Shown: positions 30,568 through 44,600 of the stretch, one piece after another | How positions within the stretch are numbered: position 1 is the stretch's first letter | Layout of the letters: each line of letters begins with the position of its first letter | Origin: Lateolabrax maculatus | Taxonomy: Eukaryota; Chordata; Actinopteri; Acropomatiformes; Lateolabracidae | Direction: 5' to 3' | DNA length: 64,000 nucleotides | Assembly: GCA_031216445.1 (NCBI GenBank) | Contig: CM062214.1 | Location: forward strand, 7,434,001 to 7,498,000 | The notes under the pieces: generated by a model | Databases searched by the model: none | Told to the model about the DNA's origin: nothing | Seen by the model: only the letters and a program-made list of their open reading frames with translations | Made by a program: the position numbers and the translations under genes

Positions 30568-32995
30568 AGGTTCTGTGGTCCGCTGAGATCAGATGAAAGG
30601 AAAGAGGCCTGTGACTGATCCACTCCTTTTGAACAAGGGAATTCGACCTCCCTTCTCCACCCCCCTCTCCCTCGCTCCCTCACCCCCCCTCCCTCACCCT
30701 CTTTGTGTCTCTCTATCCCTCTCTCTCACCCTATATTTCCCTGTTACTGTCATCCTCTCTCAGTGTCTCCCTCCCTCATCTCTCTCCCTGTCTCCCCCTC
30801 TTTCATTCTCTTTCTCTCTGAGCATGTGACCCACTTTTACCACCCACATCTCTCTCTCTCTCTCTCTCTCTCTCCCCCCCAAGTCCCATCTGAAGACAGT
30901 CTGCTGAGAGCAAACCAGGGGACACAGAGTGAGAGAGGCAGAGAATAAAAAGAGTAGCAGAGCTGTCTGTATTCTGCTCTTACATACAGCATCACCCTCT
31001 GTGATTTAGTGCGTAATGTGTTTGCAGTCTATACGTCAGTGTGAATAAGTGTTTGTAAATGCTATTTATCTCAGAGATAGTCTGCAGGTGATGGAAAGAA
31101 AGGAAAGGCACAGAAAGGCGTGGTCGGAGCGTGCGACTCGGTCTTTATGAAGCTTTCAGACTTGCTGTTCAGAGTGTGTGAGTTTCATTTTGTCAGAGGC
31201 TCCGTAGGTGGTTTTTTTCTTCCTCAGCGAGCAAGTGCGGCTGGTTGTTTGCTGTTTTTTGTGTTCTCGCCTTTGGTTTTGTCCCTCGCTGTGTGTATTT
31301 GTTCCCTCGATCTGTCATAGCAAATTCTAAAAGATTTTTCTTCCCCTTTTTAACGTGGGAATATGTCCTTGGTGTTGGATGCAGATTGACAGTTTGTAGT
31401 AGTATAAAGTGACACGGCACAGCACAGGGGCGGCAGGTCATGTACTGTGCACTCACCCACCATTTCATTTGCAGGAAAGAGTTTTTCCTCCTTTTTAAAG
31501 TCCTGGAGCCTCATCCATTAAAGCATGCGTAGAACAAGTTCTAAATGTGTGCGTTCAACATTCTGTGAGAACACGAAAACTGGGATTAATCAAAGTTGCG
31601 CATCTACAACTTCACACAGTGAACAGTAATAAATCTCACCTGTTCTACATCCATCTGCTCGTGCACGTACAGGCTCGTTTACCAACAGAATGCCTAACAT
31701 GATCAACCACATCACTTTGGAAGTCCTAGTATGTGGAGTTGTAAATAGAATTAACAAACAATAAAACCCTATATATTCTAAGACATATACAATAATTAAT
31801 TAAATTAATTATTAATTATTTATATTATAATTATCAGAAACATTAATTCATTAATTATATCTAATGCCTTAATTATGCCTTAGTCTGCCAAAAGCTCAGC
31901 AGGTTCTTGTGATTTTTAATGAATACTTTGGCATTCCAAAAGAGGTGACAAACACTGAACATCAACAATTGTTGCACTTTTGTTTTTACATATTAAGAAT
32001 AACAGCAAATACAATGTCAATTAAATTTACTGTTTAAACAAAACAGCTCATTCAAGAAGTTCTGCATCTGCACTGAAACCACAGAACGTAAGAAAACAGT
32101 TAACCCCTTCCTGCTCTAGTTTGTTGTGGACGAAAGGCCAAAACATAGATGAGGAATAGATGTGGTTTTAAATTTAGCCGGCTTTGTGTGGAGAAGGTCT
32201 GACCCCGCTATATTCTTTAATTTTATTTATTTATTTATTTATTACTGGAATCCTTGTACGTCTGATACTAGCGCTCCAGAGTTTGTCCAAACATTGTCTT
32301 AATAGGGGGAAGCAAAGACGGTTAGGAAGTGCCACCTCCCAGAACCTCTGTGAGGTTGATTTTTGTGTCATGTGACCAGACCGCAGCGCTGATATGTGGT
32401 AAATGTGTGACTCACGATTTGGCCCCATGACGTCTTTGCTCCTTTTTGTATTTGCATGCATTCTGTCACAATATGGATTTGAATCTCAAGTTTCCTTGTC
32501 AGTGTAGGTACGCAGTTCTCACACTGTGTATATTGTAACACCCTTCAGTCCCTCACCCGATTTCCTTGTTACCTGACAAACAGCAGAGAGAGGTAAAGGG
32601 GTCTACTTTCTGTATCCCCTCTCCATTAGTCCATTAGTATTCAGGATGTGTTGCCTGCCTGCTTGCTGCCCGCCACTCATTCCCCAGACAGCGAATCAGC
32701 CGGCGTTGATTAATTTCAGCCTATTAGCACCCCTCGTTCCCCTCCCCCGGCTCCGCCCAGGTTAAATCCCCGTGCACACCCGCGTGCACGCTCGCAGGCG
32801 GGGGGTGCTGCTGGGTGAGCGATGGCAGAGAGGTTGCCAGGGAGCCAGTTGTTGTCAGAACGATATTAATGAGTGCGCTGCTCTGGCCCTAAGAGTGTGT
32901 GTAGACGTGTGTGTGCATCAGTGTGTTTGTGTTTACGTGTGTCTAAGCGTACGTCTTAAATTTGGGTGTTTGTATGCCAAGTGGAGGCAGGTCGG

Positions 32996-33043
<48 letters not shown>

Positions 33044-33059
33044 TGTGGAATGAAAGGTT

Positions 33060-33107
<48 letters not shown>

Positions 33108-33396
33108 CAAACATGCCAGCATATGTCCGTCCATAGATGCATGCTTGTAGTGGCTGTTTTTGTGTGTCTGTCTGTAGCTGTGTGTGATATCCAGCAATGC
33201 CATGGCCTGAGGGACAAGGGCTTATGTGTGTGTGTGTGTGCGTGTGAGACAGACAGTGTGTGTGCGTGTATGTGAGAGAGTGTGTGTGCGCTCTGCGGAG
33301 GCCTGTCCTAGTTTCCTTCCCCTCACAAGGGAGCCGGAGGATCCAAGGACTGACGCACATCACCTGACAGCCGCCCCACTGCTCCACGGCCCTGCA

Positions 33397-33447
<51 letters not shown>

Positions 33448-33581
33448 TATGTGATGGAGATGGAGTGTCTGAATTTGTGTATGTGTCAGAGGATATGCGT
33501 GTGTGTAATAGAGAGAATGTGAGAACGTGTTAGGAGATCCATCAGTTGGAGAATCATTCTATGTGTGTGAGCACTGACATC

Positions 33582-33615
<34 letters not shown>

Positions 33616-33678
33616 GGGGGGTGCAGACCCAGTGGGAGAGAGTTGGAGAGAGTGAATTTTGGTGTACTGATCCTTTTG

Positions 33679-33720
<42 letters not shown>

Positions 33721-36700
33721 ACCTTGGGGCAGAGTGGAGAAAATGGTGTCACATGAAGCTCGGAGACAACAGAGCTAACTGCGCTCTACTTAACCTCAGC
33801 GTGGACTGAGAACACATTACCTACCTGGCCTATATGCTGTAGACACCTTCTTTCACTGGACCTGTGCTACGTGTACAGAACAAAGTATCGTGATTCACTC
33901 TGTACAGTAAACGCATCATAACTCAAAACCGGACTGTGCTTGATGCAGCAGAGTTTCACACGGAGGCCCTTTGCTCAGGAGAATTTGTATTTCAGGGCAG
34001 AATACGCCTGGTAGCATTTGCACAGGACCAAGTAGCATTGCGATGCAGATATGTTTTGTTTTTTTTGTTCGTTGCGGAGCATGAGGTGAAAAATACATTA
34101 AAAAACAGTTCACCGGGATCCCCTGCCAATCCACAAAGGGCAGCCAGTGAGCGACAAGGAAATCCGAGAAAAGACAACTCATCTTTCCCTTCTGTTTGTG
34201 TTTCCAGTGCGACTCGTGTTTCTCTGAGTGGAGCCTTAAACATTCGGCTGTTGTCCAACATGTTCAGCGGCAGGTTTGTTTGGAAGTGAAGTTCTCCTGT
34301 TTCAGTTAGTGCAGCTCAGGGTGAGCGGGTCATTTTCCAGGAATCCTGCCAACTAACTTTTCTTTAGTGCTACGTCAGTGTGCCCACAGTCACAGAGAAA
34401 GAGTCATTCTATTTTAAGGTTACATCGACTTCCTTTTTAATCCCGCAAATTGCCTTCGTCACAAGCCTGTAGATGACTTTTGAAAATATATTACTGTATA
34501 AGTAAAATGTATGTTGTATACTTGTTAACACACTAGTTTTGGAATATGTGCCTCTTTGCTTTTTGCCGAGACTTAGAAGATGTCAGAATGGTAAATATGA
34601 AGCTACCAAAGTCTAAATACTTGATCATTTGTAGTCCAGCTTCAGCTACAATAGTGGAAACAACTAGTTTTTCAAAAACATCCTTAAGTTGCAAAGTCAA
34701 ACTCATTTAGAAACAGAACTTCCCGTCTCCACTTGAATTAGCCAGCTGTCTCTCCAAAACTTTGATACCGTCTATTTTTAGAAGGTGAGGGGTCACATTT
34801 TGATGATTCGTAAAATATCCATAATCACATATTTTAAATCTCCCATGACCATTTCAGTCCATACCTTATGAGAGGCTGATAGCATATTCATAGTCACACA
34901 GCTCTATAGGCGCACACACTCACAGGCCTTTGCGCTTTTATTAAAAAAAAAAAAAAAAACTGTCATGAATATCTTATAGGCTGCTAATGCTGTGTGATAC
35001 GTTAGGATCTGAACACATTAAAGTTTCAAAAGCACATTAGACTGGCAGAGAAAGGAGCATTAGGAGAAGAGTGACAGAGAGGGGACAAAGAACAAAAGAA
35101 AGTGATATAAAAACAGATCACTGGTAGTTTATATTTGTGTGTTTTTATAGTTTATTCCTGTAAGTGGGTGGCATATTCTGTTATCTGATTTTCCTGCTTG
35201 GGCTGACAGGTCAGACAAGTCAGAACAAAGAAAAGAAGCAAACAAAGGGACAATCGAAAGAAATGTAAGCTCGTGGAAGACTAAAGACATAAAGAAAGTA
35301 ATAGAAACCCCTGCAGCAGGATGTGCTGCTCTGCCATATTAGCTCAGTGTGTGTTTTCAATAATTCAGTATCTCTAATCTTCGGGGTTGTGTGGCTGAGG
35401 GGTTCGGAGTCTGACCCTCCCATCTCTCTCTCATAATATTGCTGATGGGCAAGTTTAGAGTATGAGCAGTTTCAGTTCGTCCCTCTTCCTCTGTCCTTGC
35501 GTTAATACCGCTGACCTCTGAGTTTGGCCTTGTCCCAGCAGAGGCCTACCTCCCACCTGAAACAGCCCGTGCGTGTCCGTGCGGGCGTCCACGCGGGCCT
35601 CGGTGCCTCGTCAGCGTTGGTGTTTCACATATGAGAGGTCGTGACCCCGCGGCCTGGAGTACACTTGTCTTCATCTGACTGATTACATATTAACACCCTG
35701 GACGCACACACACACACGCGCGCGCGCACACACAGCCATTGTGGTTGAACGGTCCTTTGACCCCTCGGTAAGGAGTGAGTTGTTCTCCCAGCGGTTGCGG
35801 GGACCTCACCCAGTTCATTAATACAGCACATCAGAGCCAAACACCCTCAACTTCTTATCCCGTCCACTCCTGTCTTCAGCTTCCTCTCCTCTCCTCTCCC
35901 GTCCTCGATACAATCCTTATTTAAATGATGCTGAGATGAATAAAATGTGTCTTTCTTGTCCTTTGCATCCTTGTTTTTCTTCAGGTAAGCGGCTCCAGGA
36001 GTGGGTGTGTGTGATTCTGTGCCTCTCCCTTTTCATCATCAACTTCTCCTTCCTCCTCCTGCACTTCTCCACCGTTCACATCTACAAGATCATCCTCGGC
36101 ATCGGTGAGCCGGCGGTCTGGAAGACATGATCATAGAGAAGTTCCCAAGCTAGACGGATAGATAAAGCTTTCCTCTGTAAAGATATCACTTTAAAAAACT
36201 ACCTGTCACAGTAACCATGAGACAAGAGTTATTTATCTAAATTATATATTTTTTTATAAATGTTGGAAATCATGGTTCCCAAATCATTGTTCCAGTCCAC
36301 ATGAGGTTTGCATGCTTGCACGTCTAATAACAACACCCCTTTCTTCCCGCCGTCCCTTTCTGTGTATGCGTGCCAGTCCTAGGAATAGTGACGGCAGACT
36401 TTGCATCGGGGATGGTGCACTGGGGGGCGGACACCTGGGGATCTGTGGACATCCCTGTTATTGGCAAGGTGAGCAAACATACATACAGCATACGCACACA
36501 CAGACAGTCGGGCTGCATTAAACACTGTCTAGTAATTGGCCCTCATTCACCACTGTACAAAGCAAAGCCTCATTTTCCTCACTGTCCCCTGAACTCACTA
36601 TTCGGCCACAACTGAATTGGCACATTGTTAACAGTCCAAGTGTAGAGTGTGTGTGTTGGTTTCCTCAAAATGAAGCTTATCCTCAACCTAAAAGCTAAGG

Positions 36701-38652
36701 CCTTTGAAGATTTTATGAGAATATACAAAACGTTTCTGGGATACAGTGAATTATTGACTAAAGAGAAGATACTGTACCGTACCAGTGTCCCCTCCAGCTC
36801 AGTGTCCCTTTCCTCTTGAGACTGCTTCACCATGGCAGCACGTTGGCTGCACCTTATTCCCCCGAGCCTCAGGACTGCTATAGTGACCTGGAAACTAAAT
36901 GTCACTATTTCACAGAGGGATCTCCCTGTAGACAGTAATGTCCATGGTCCCCAATACACACAGGACACACACACAAACACACACATACACACACACACAC
37001 ACCCACACACACCCACACACCAACGCACCCCCACAGACACCCACACACCCACACACACCTCATCTTGAGCATCCACAACCTGTCATCATACAGTGCCAGA
37101 AGAAATGTATACAGGCATGTATAAAGATGGATGCTCATACACTCAATTCCCCAATTAAAACACGCCGCCTACATTAATGCACACACATTTCCCACAGCCA
37201 ATTAGAGTAAAGGTTATCTTCATTTCAGCCAATTAAAATCATTGTGACCAGGTGCAACTTGCAGATTGGTTCCTATGAACTTTGTTTTGATTGATGAGAT
37301 GAGAGTTCAGTGTGTGAGTGTATTTCATCTTAGATTTCTTCTATTTATGAATTCATTAGTGGAAATGTCAAAGCTCATGTGTGTTTTGAGACCTGAAGCA
37401 TCCTAATTATAACAATAGTTACCATTTATGCTGAACCCATATTATCAATGTATGATTGATAATGTAATATTATTTAATTAAAATTGATGCCAAATTAATC
37501 TCATACTACTACAACCTGAAAAATCTGCATATTATGACGATGTGATCATAAAAAGGGTTAATAGTGTTTTATGTTTTTTTTTTTTTATGTTTTTAAGTGT
37601 ATTGTCATTATTATAACAAAGTTATAAGTTCTCTCGTAAAAATACATGTAGTGTTCTAGTCAAACTCATACATACAACATACAGCCATATTTGTATTTTT
37701 CTATTACATCTGTATATAACACTGATTTTATTTTTTTCCTTTCTGGTAAAATTCCAGTTTTGGTTTCTTTCTCTCTCAACAACAACATGACCCTTTAATG
37801 ACAAACCATAATCCAACAGAAATTAAAGGTATTTAAAGGAGGAAACAATTTCATAGGGATCAACATGAAAAGTAACTATAATGGGTAGGCCTTAGACTTA
37901 GTTAAAGTGCATCACTTTCAGGTTTACTGGGATTTCAAATTAGCATTGACTGAATCAAATTGTTTGTAAATGAGTTTCAAAGGCACAAAACACAATCGCT
38001 GTTAACAGCTTAATAATGAGTCGCAGCATTCAATTTATTTCCAGTTACTTGTCAGCCTCTGAAATGGTAATATTTCATTAAACAAACTGTCATGAGTTAA
38101 TATTTCCTCACAGGAGACTGTTTGAGGCTTTGTCGTTACAGCTTTGAGATGAGTCCCATTACTGCAATACAGTTTGACACTAAGAGGCTCTAGGTAGCAC
38201 ATCATTGATTGATCTGTTTAGTGTGATGAGTTCTAATGGTTGATGTCACTCTTTTTTCATTTTGTGTTGATTGGGCTTTAATGTAATATTTTCTCTCAGG
38301 CTATTACCCTATCGGTGTGTCACATCACTGCCTGCGTAACACTAAACCTCATGTATTTTGTCAAGGAGCATTACATGTTACATATTACATTGTGTTATTC
38401 AGTAGACTTTTAACAATGAGTTTTGGAGCTCTGTGTTACTTTTTGTGTTTGCTGAAGGTGCATTGTGCTTGGATATTTATTTGTGTCGCGGCATTTATAG
38501 GGTTTGGGGTAGTTACTGGGACCAAAGGCACGGCGGCAGTCTCAGATCTGCACAGTGTCAGACACTGTAGGAGACTTCTAATAAAGACTTTAACTGGAAG
38601 AGAAGAATGGACTTTGGCAAAGAACAGAGGGATGACAATAGGCTAGTGGAAA

Positions 38653-38690
<38 letters not shown>

Positions 38691-39317
38691 GTAGAGGCAA
38701 AAGAACTAAACAAGGCATACACCTCAGTTGTGTGTTTGTGTGTTTTGAGGCTGAGAATAAAGCAGGCCTGTGCTCCCAGTTAAGGTTAGTTTGAATATCA
38801 AAGAAGAGCACGATGTAGAACACCTGAGGCTAATGGTGGTGGCAGTTATAAAGCTAGGCAAAACATTTGAAGCCAGTGTCACTCTTTGTTATTTGTTTGT
38901 TCGGTCATGTCCTTGTTTTATGTTGTGTGTGTGTGTATGTACTGTGTGTGTACATGTGTTTGTCCTAACTCCGTTCCTCCTGTTGTTATTTGTAAAGACC
39001 TCTTTAAAGACGTTGCCTGTACTATAGACACAACTCGTGTTGTCTGCACATATGGACTCCTGCCCTCCATAACTTCATCATAAGGGGATACTTAACAGTC
39101 ATCATAGTATCATAAATAATATTTCCAGCAGCGAAGGCCACGGAGCAGCAACAGCTGCCACTGGAAACTGCATTTTCTATCTGTCAAAGTCAGTGGCTCA
39201 GTATGGCCAGCATGGTCTGCAGGATCTGAGGGAAATCTTTGCCGCCAAGGTCACAGAAGGGGCATTTAATATGTTCCATTTTAATGAGCATTTATGATTT
39301 GCACATAAAATTATCAG

Positions 39318-39349
<32 letters not shown>

Positions 39350-41460
39350 AACCCAACTTAGAGAAAAGTACAGAAATTGGCATATCGGGCCTAAAACAAA
39401 GTCGCTGTATCAAGTAAAACTGCGCAAGGGGACCGACAGTTCAAATAGAAGCGTTGTTTCTATGTATTTATTCATTTCATGCTGCCACTTGCCATCACAT
39501 ACCTCCGCTTCACCTGAAACCCCCAAAAACCTAAACAAGAAACCTCAGCATCCCTGGATTGATTCCAGATGGCGTTACACCTTGCTCTCTATCACCATAA
39601 ATGCTGATAAAAACAGCAAATTAAAAAAAAAAAACACTAATGCCATATAAATTGGGAAGCCGCAAGGAAATGCCATGATGTGTCGTGTGCTGGTGCTCGA
39701 CTAATCATATAATCTTCTCTTGTCCTCTTGAATATATTTGCATATAGGTAGTTAATGCAAACGTGCATTCATTCACATTCAATTGCTTAAAACATAATAG
39801 TTGAACGGAAACAGAACTGTGGCCTTTACCTTCTGAAGGTCCCTTTAACAAGTCACTGAAAATCTGGGACAATTACATTAATCAATACATTTTTCTGTTG
39901 GTTCTCTAATCGACTAATTGTTTCTGGTCTGACAAAAACCCCATCCAAAATTACAAGATTTCTTTCCTTGCACAATGTACTGGTGTGGTGTGAGAAAATC
40001 CTGTTCATTATCAGTGAGCACATTGTGAGAAAGCACAATATTGACAAAATGCCTTTTTTATCACATCACACATCTCTTAATTACAAGTTGATGTTGCTCT
40101 ACTACCTTATATACTGTATGTATCAATCTCCCATACTGCACCCTGCTAATGCTTTTCATTAGAAAAATTGTATAACAATGATTTGCTTTGATTTGAGTCC
40201 ATAAAAGCCTTCTTCAGTAATGAAACTGCAGCACTATCTTAAAAAGCGCATCACATTCTCCCAGTGGTGTTTAGAACTATTCCTTAGCGAGGCTCTGGGC
40301 GGCTGTTTTTTTTTGTCGTCATCATGTCGTTGAGCTTTAATTGACTCAACAAGGATTTAGCAGTCCTCTAATGACACCACTTTGAGGACAAAGTCATGCT
40401 CATTAGTTCCCAATGATGCTCGATTCACATTGAAATTTGCCAGATGTGCTTACAGTTTAGGGATGTATGTTTGAAAATCCTTCCTCTCCAAGTGTTTCAC
40501 TTCTGCAATCTTTTAAAAGCATCAGTACATTTCTCCTTATGTCAATTTACCTTTGTCTTTTTAGTTACAGCTCTAGCAAACACGTCTCTTTTGAGGCTGC
40601 TCTCTAGTGAGGCTGATTAGAGCGTTGAAGTAGAGTTAATTGAATGTCAGTTCCTGCTTAAAGGCCAGAAGGGAAAAAGGTGAGCGACAGTAAGAAGAAA
40701 GCATAGATAGAAATATTTTGGCAAAAAAGAGAGGGAGAAAAAGAGAAACCAACAAAAAGTGAGATGAAAATACAGTACAAAGGTCGGGAGGACAAAAAAA
40801 AAAAAAGAGTGAGAGAAGGGGGTGGAAGGGCGTGTCCGTCCAACCAGTGGGACAGCGCTGGTTGCTGGGGCGATGGGCGATGTGAGCTGGTGATTAATGG
40901 ACGTCGTGCGAGGTGGGCCGTTAAATGGTGTGGGATTAGAGGACAAGCAGCGACCGGCGGCCCACCGTTAACTGGGAGCACTGACGCCGCCCCACTCGGC
41001 ACGACCTCCGCGGCTTAACCGAGCTTTCATCTGGCTGAGGGCTGGGGCGGGGGGGGGGGGGGACGGGGGGGGGACGGAGATGGGTACATAATTGTGCCTA
41101 TATCAACAGATAGTTTCTGTGCTTGCAGTGGCACCTACCAACAACGTTTGCTGATAGACATGTGTGATTGGTTCGAACAGCTAAAATGACGATAATAATG
41201 AGTTTTCATGCTGATGCTTCCATGGTCACACACACACAGACGAACAGATGCACACTGTGGAAATACAGATGCAGACCTTTCCTTTTTTGCTTTTTCCACA
41301 TAAATAAATTACCTTTATCCTGTGCGCATGTGTGTGCGTGTTTCTTTTTGTCCTCCTTTGTGCTTCTGAGATTCAGATTCAGTCTTTCATTTGAGACCCC
41401 CATGCTCTCACAGACAGGTGTCTGCCTCTGCACAGTGCAGGTGGGGTTTGCGAGCGTGTG

Positions 41461-41496
<36 letters not shown>

Positions 41497-41640
41497 AAGC
41501 TGACATTTTTGAGTTTGTGTGGGCGTCCATGGGTCATTTATGCTTATGAGAGAGTTTGCTTGAGCCAACTGCTGTTTTGTGGTTTATTAGGATGCTGGAT
41601 ATGAGCTTTGGGGATGCGCATGATGCTCGGTACTGCTGAG

Positions 41641-41685
<45 letters not shown>

Positions 41686-44600
41686 TTGATCTGCATTTGT
41701 GTAAAGACTCAGCGCTTTCCACTGTCTGTTTTGTGTTCTGATTTAAAGTGAATGTAAATTAAGTAGAATAATCTACCCCTGTTTTGGTGCCTGTTGCTTT
41801 CACATCAGTTCCATTTAATGAAAACTGGATGTGTGTATGTTAACTAAGAGAACAGAAAGCCAGAAACTGTGGAGAATTGTTTTTCAAAATAAAACTGTCT
41901 ATCATCGCTGTCGCAGAATTTATTAGGTGCTGTTTCAGTCATTATACAGCTTTGTGCTCCAGCATGTGGACTGATGCCCTTAGAGGAATAGAGTCTTTTA
42001 TTGAGCGCAGGACAAACACTTCAGTTATGTCTATTTCAGTAGGTCTCCATTCAAAATGCCAGTCAAACTGCTACGGCTCAAAAGCAAGCTCATGATAGGT
42101 TAATGAGGGTCCTTCCTCTCAATTTAAATATATCACACAAGGCTGCTGCTGCTTACAGGGTGGAGGGAATTACAGAAATTATTATTTTGTGAACTTTACA
42201 TCCATAATCTCTATTTGTCTGTGTGTCTCTCTTTCTCTCTCTCTCTCTATCTCTCTGTCTCTCTCTCTCTGTGTCTGTGCAGGCATTTATTCGCCCATTC
42301 AGGGAGCACCACATCGATCCAACCGCCATCACTCGCCACGACTTCATTGAAACCAATGGCGACAACTGTATGATCCCCGTCCTACCACTGGCTCACATGG
42401 CCTACAAGTTCCTCACATACACACCAGGTAGCATACACACAGGCGCGCACGCACACACACAATGTAATTTCCTCCGCTGACTACCACACGCATACGCCAG
42501 TTAAGCACATGCATGTAAAAACTGTTAAAACGTCACATTGTTAACAAGTGAGGTTGTAGCTTTCCTCCGAGATCTCACTCCCTTTGCACAGATACCCGAA
42601 CAAAGCAGTGGGAATCGTGAGCGCAGCAACAATGATGTGTTTCCTCACCTGCTTCCCACCCACTAACCCTGCCAACGTACTTACAGTCACAGTGCATAAA
42701 GCTGTAATGTGAAAGGAAGGACTTTAGAAGGTCGACATTACAGGGTCTAAGAAACTGTAGCAGTGACTTAGTGGTGCAGGATGCCAAAGACAGCCCAGAC
42801 TTCGGCCGAAGTGCGTCCACTGATTATGGGGAGGCATGGGGCAGTTTCGCCGGTAATCATGTGCACTGACCTTACGAGCGCAGGGCAGGAGGGGAGGGGC
42901 CGGAAGAGGGAGATCAGCAGGAGAAACGGAGCAACCTGTTATTGAGGAGGTGACACCTCCACCTGTCATGTCTGCACTTCTACTTGAGCCGAAAGGTCAA
43001 CTGATGGGCAGGGAAGGGGAGCAGTTAGCTCGGGTTACGATCTGGATTAGCTGAGGTTTTATGGAGTTGAGCTGCTCACAAGCATCTTTGATATGGGCTC
43101 TCATAACTATTCTAAAACTGTATCATAATTTGTATTTTTAGCCATGCTATTTGAAGGATTGCAGTGAAATCTTGTAGAGACATTAATGGTTTCCAGAGGA
43201 TAAAGATGAATGAGTTCAGTGATCCCCTGACCGAGAATTCTGAGACACATGGAACGAACGTAAGGAATTTTTATACACCAAGAAATGGGGAAAAGAGGAG
43301 CAAAGGGGAAACTTGCAAAGGTCAGCTGCTTGTCCGCAGCAGGGACCAGCGAATGGGGGGTGAGGGAGGGAAGATTAGAGGAGGAAGAGCAGTAGTGAGG
43401 TTCACTTGTAGGTGACATCCACACCTGTCATGTCACACACCGCAGGGAGTCAAGGGGTCACGAGACAGAGACAAGGAGTGACGCAGTGACATCTACACCT
43501 GTCATGTCTGCACCTTAAGAGGTCACCGCTAAGAGTTTGAGACGGAGGGTGAGAGTGCATGGAGAAGAGCGGGAGCGAGAGAGCGCGGGGGGGTGGCAGG
43601 GGGTCATGTAGCGGTAAGATGACATCTAAACCTGTCATGTCAAGCTCCTCACAGTGTCGGGCGGTCACCAGACAAAGACAGAGACGGAGGTAGATGGGAA
43701 AAGCTGAAAGCCGTGAGGCGACATCTCCAGCTGTCATGTCTGCACTTGAACTGGGGTCAAGAGATCGCTGTTTTAACCAAAGAGAGGGAACGAGGGATGT
43801 GGGTAGACACAGAGAGAGGACAGCTGTAAGTCATACCGACAGAAAGACTGAAGTGAATAACAAGAGTTAGCGGTGTGACAGACAGACTGTGGAATTCTAT
43901 CTGGTCTTAGGCAGAAGGCAGAAAAGATGGAGGTGAACCAGTCTTTTACTATGAGTCTGTTTCACTAAGCAGGTGTTGATGGCTCAAATACATCTGGATC
44001 CAAATGCTAGTCAAAAGACAACAACAGTAGCCGCGTTTTAAGACGATTATTTTGAGAATTGTTGCACTCAGCTGCTCCTGTGTATGAATCCTGACATGTT
44101 TGTCACCTGTCAGCTCATATCAACACCGACACTGTGAACATTAACCACTTCCCTGAAACCAGTCTCTTCTTCGAGGGCTCTTTTTTTTTTTTATAGCTTT
44201 TCGGCTTTATTCTGCATTCCTGAAACCCAAATAAATACTTACAGTATGCCCATCTGACAAAAACGGCTTTGGTTCACATTTTTTTCACGTTTGAAAAGAA
44301 AAAATGATTTGCCTGACACCATCAATATCAAGTAGTCCAACTATGCAATAGATGGTGAGTATAGGGTGAATTATTCACCTCTTTTAGTTGTATCTTTAGG
44401 TAAAATAAGAGAGATGCTCAATAAACACATTACAAGTTAAAGTCCTGCATTGAAAGTGTTGCATATTTGAAAGTATCAAAGTAATATTTGCAAAATGTAC
44501 TAAAAGGCAAAATTCTTATAAGTGTGGCCAGAAATAGAAGTATAAAGCAGGTTGAAATATAGTAAATGTAAACTTAAATATAAACTAAATATAATGTATA

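Larger units (their letters stand above)
21621..35984 (+). other. peds1 intron 1, 14.4 kb
   Basis: Bounded by GTGAGG and TTCAG. It contains, in order, a helicase-bearing DNA transposon (22004-22482), a SINE fragment (22596-22765), a hAT-like MITE (23374-23563), an old repeat (25100-25300), and many TG tracts at 27.4-33.7 kb. GC-rich, unique-looking segments lie at 28320-28530, 32640-32880 and 35500-35860. AT-rich low-complexity DNA lies at 25400-26060 and 31790-31870. No other exon was recognised. Confidence 0.85.
36469..42282 (+). other. peds1 intron 3, 5.8 kb
   Basis: It holds a 100-base CA-rich tract at 36960-37066, TG tracts at 38656-38693, 41467-41493 and 41645-41680, and an ACA-triplet tract at 39318-39350. 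It also holds a GC-rich unique-looking block at 40815-41035 and a G-run cluster at 41045-41080. Much of 37.2-40.6 kb is AT-rich unique-looking DNA. No exon was recognised. Confidence 0.85.

Noticed and set aside
31500..31740. Possible degenerate MITE near CATTAAAGCATGCGTAG
   Set aside because: It has a faint resemblance to fish repeats, but no inverted ends or target duplication could be defined.
32956..33387. 143-codon - strand frame rich in His-Thr
   Set aside because: It is a translation of CA/TG microsatellites, which lack stop codons in some frames. The same applies to Cys-Val and His-Thr frames throughout the window, for example 30186-30596 and 16123-16515.
39853..40070. Possible further copy of the TAGGGCTG hAT MITE
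   Set aside because: Only a short stretch (CTAATCGACTAATTGTTTC) resembles the end of that family. No second end or target duplication was found.
42951..43740. CRISPR-like array of repeats and spacers
   Set aside because: The organism is a vertebrate, spacing is irregular (74-462 bases) and the copies are diverged. It is a eukaryotic intronic repeat.
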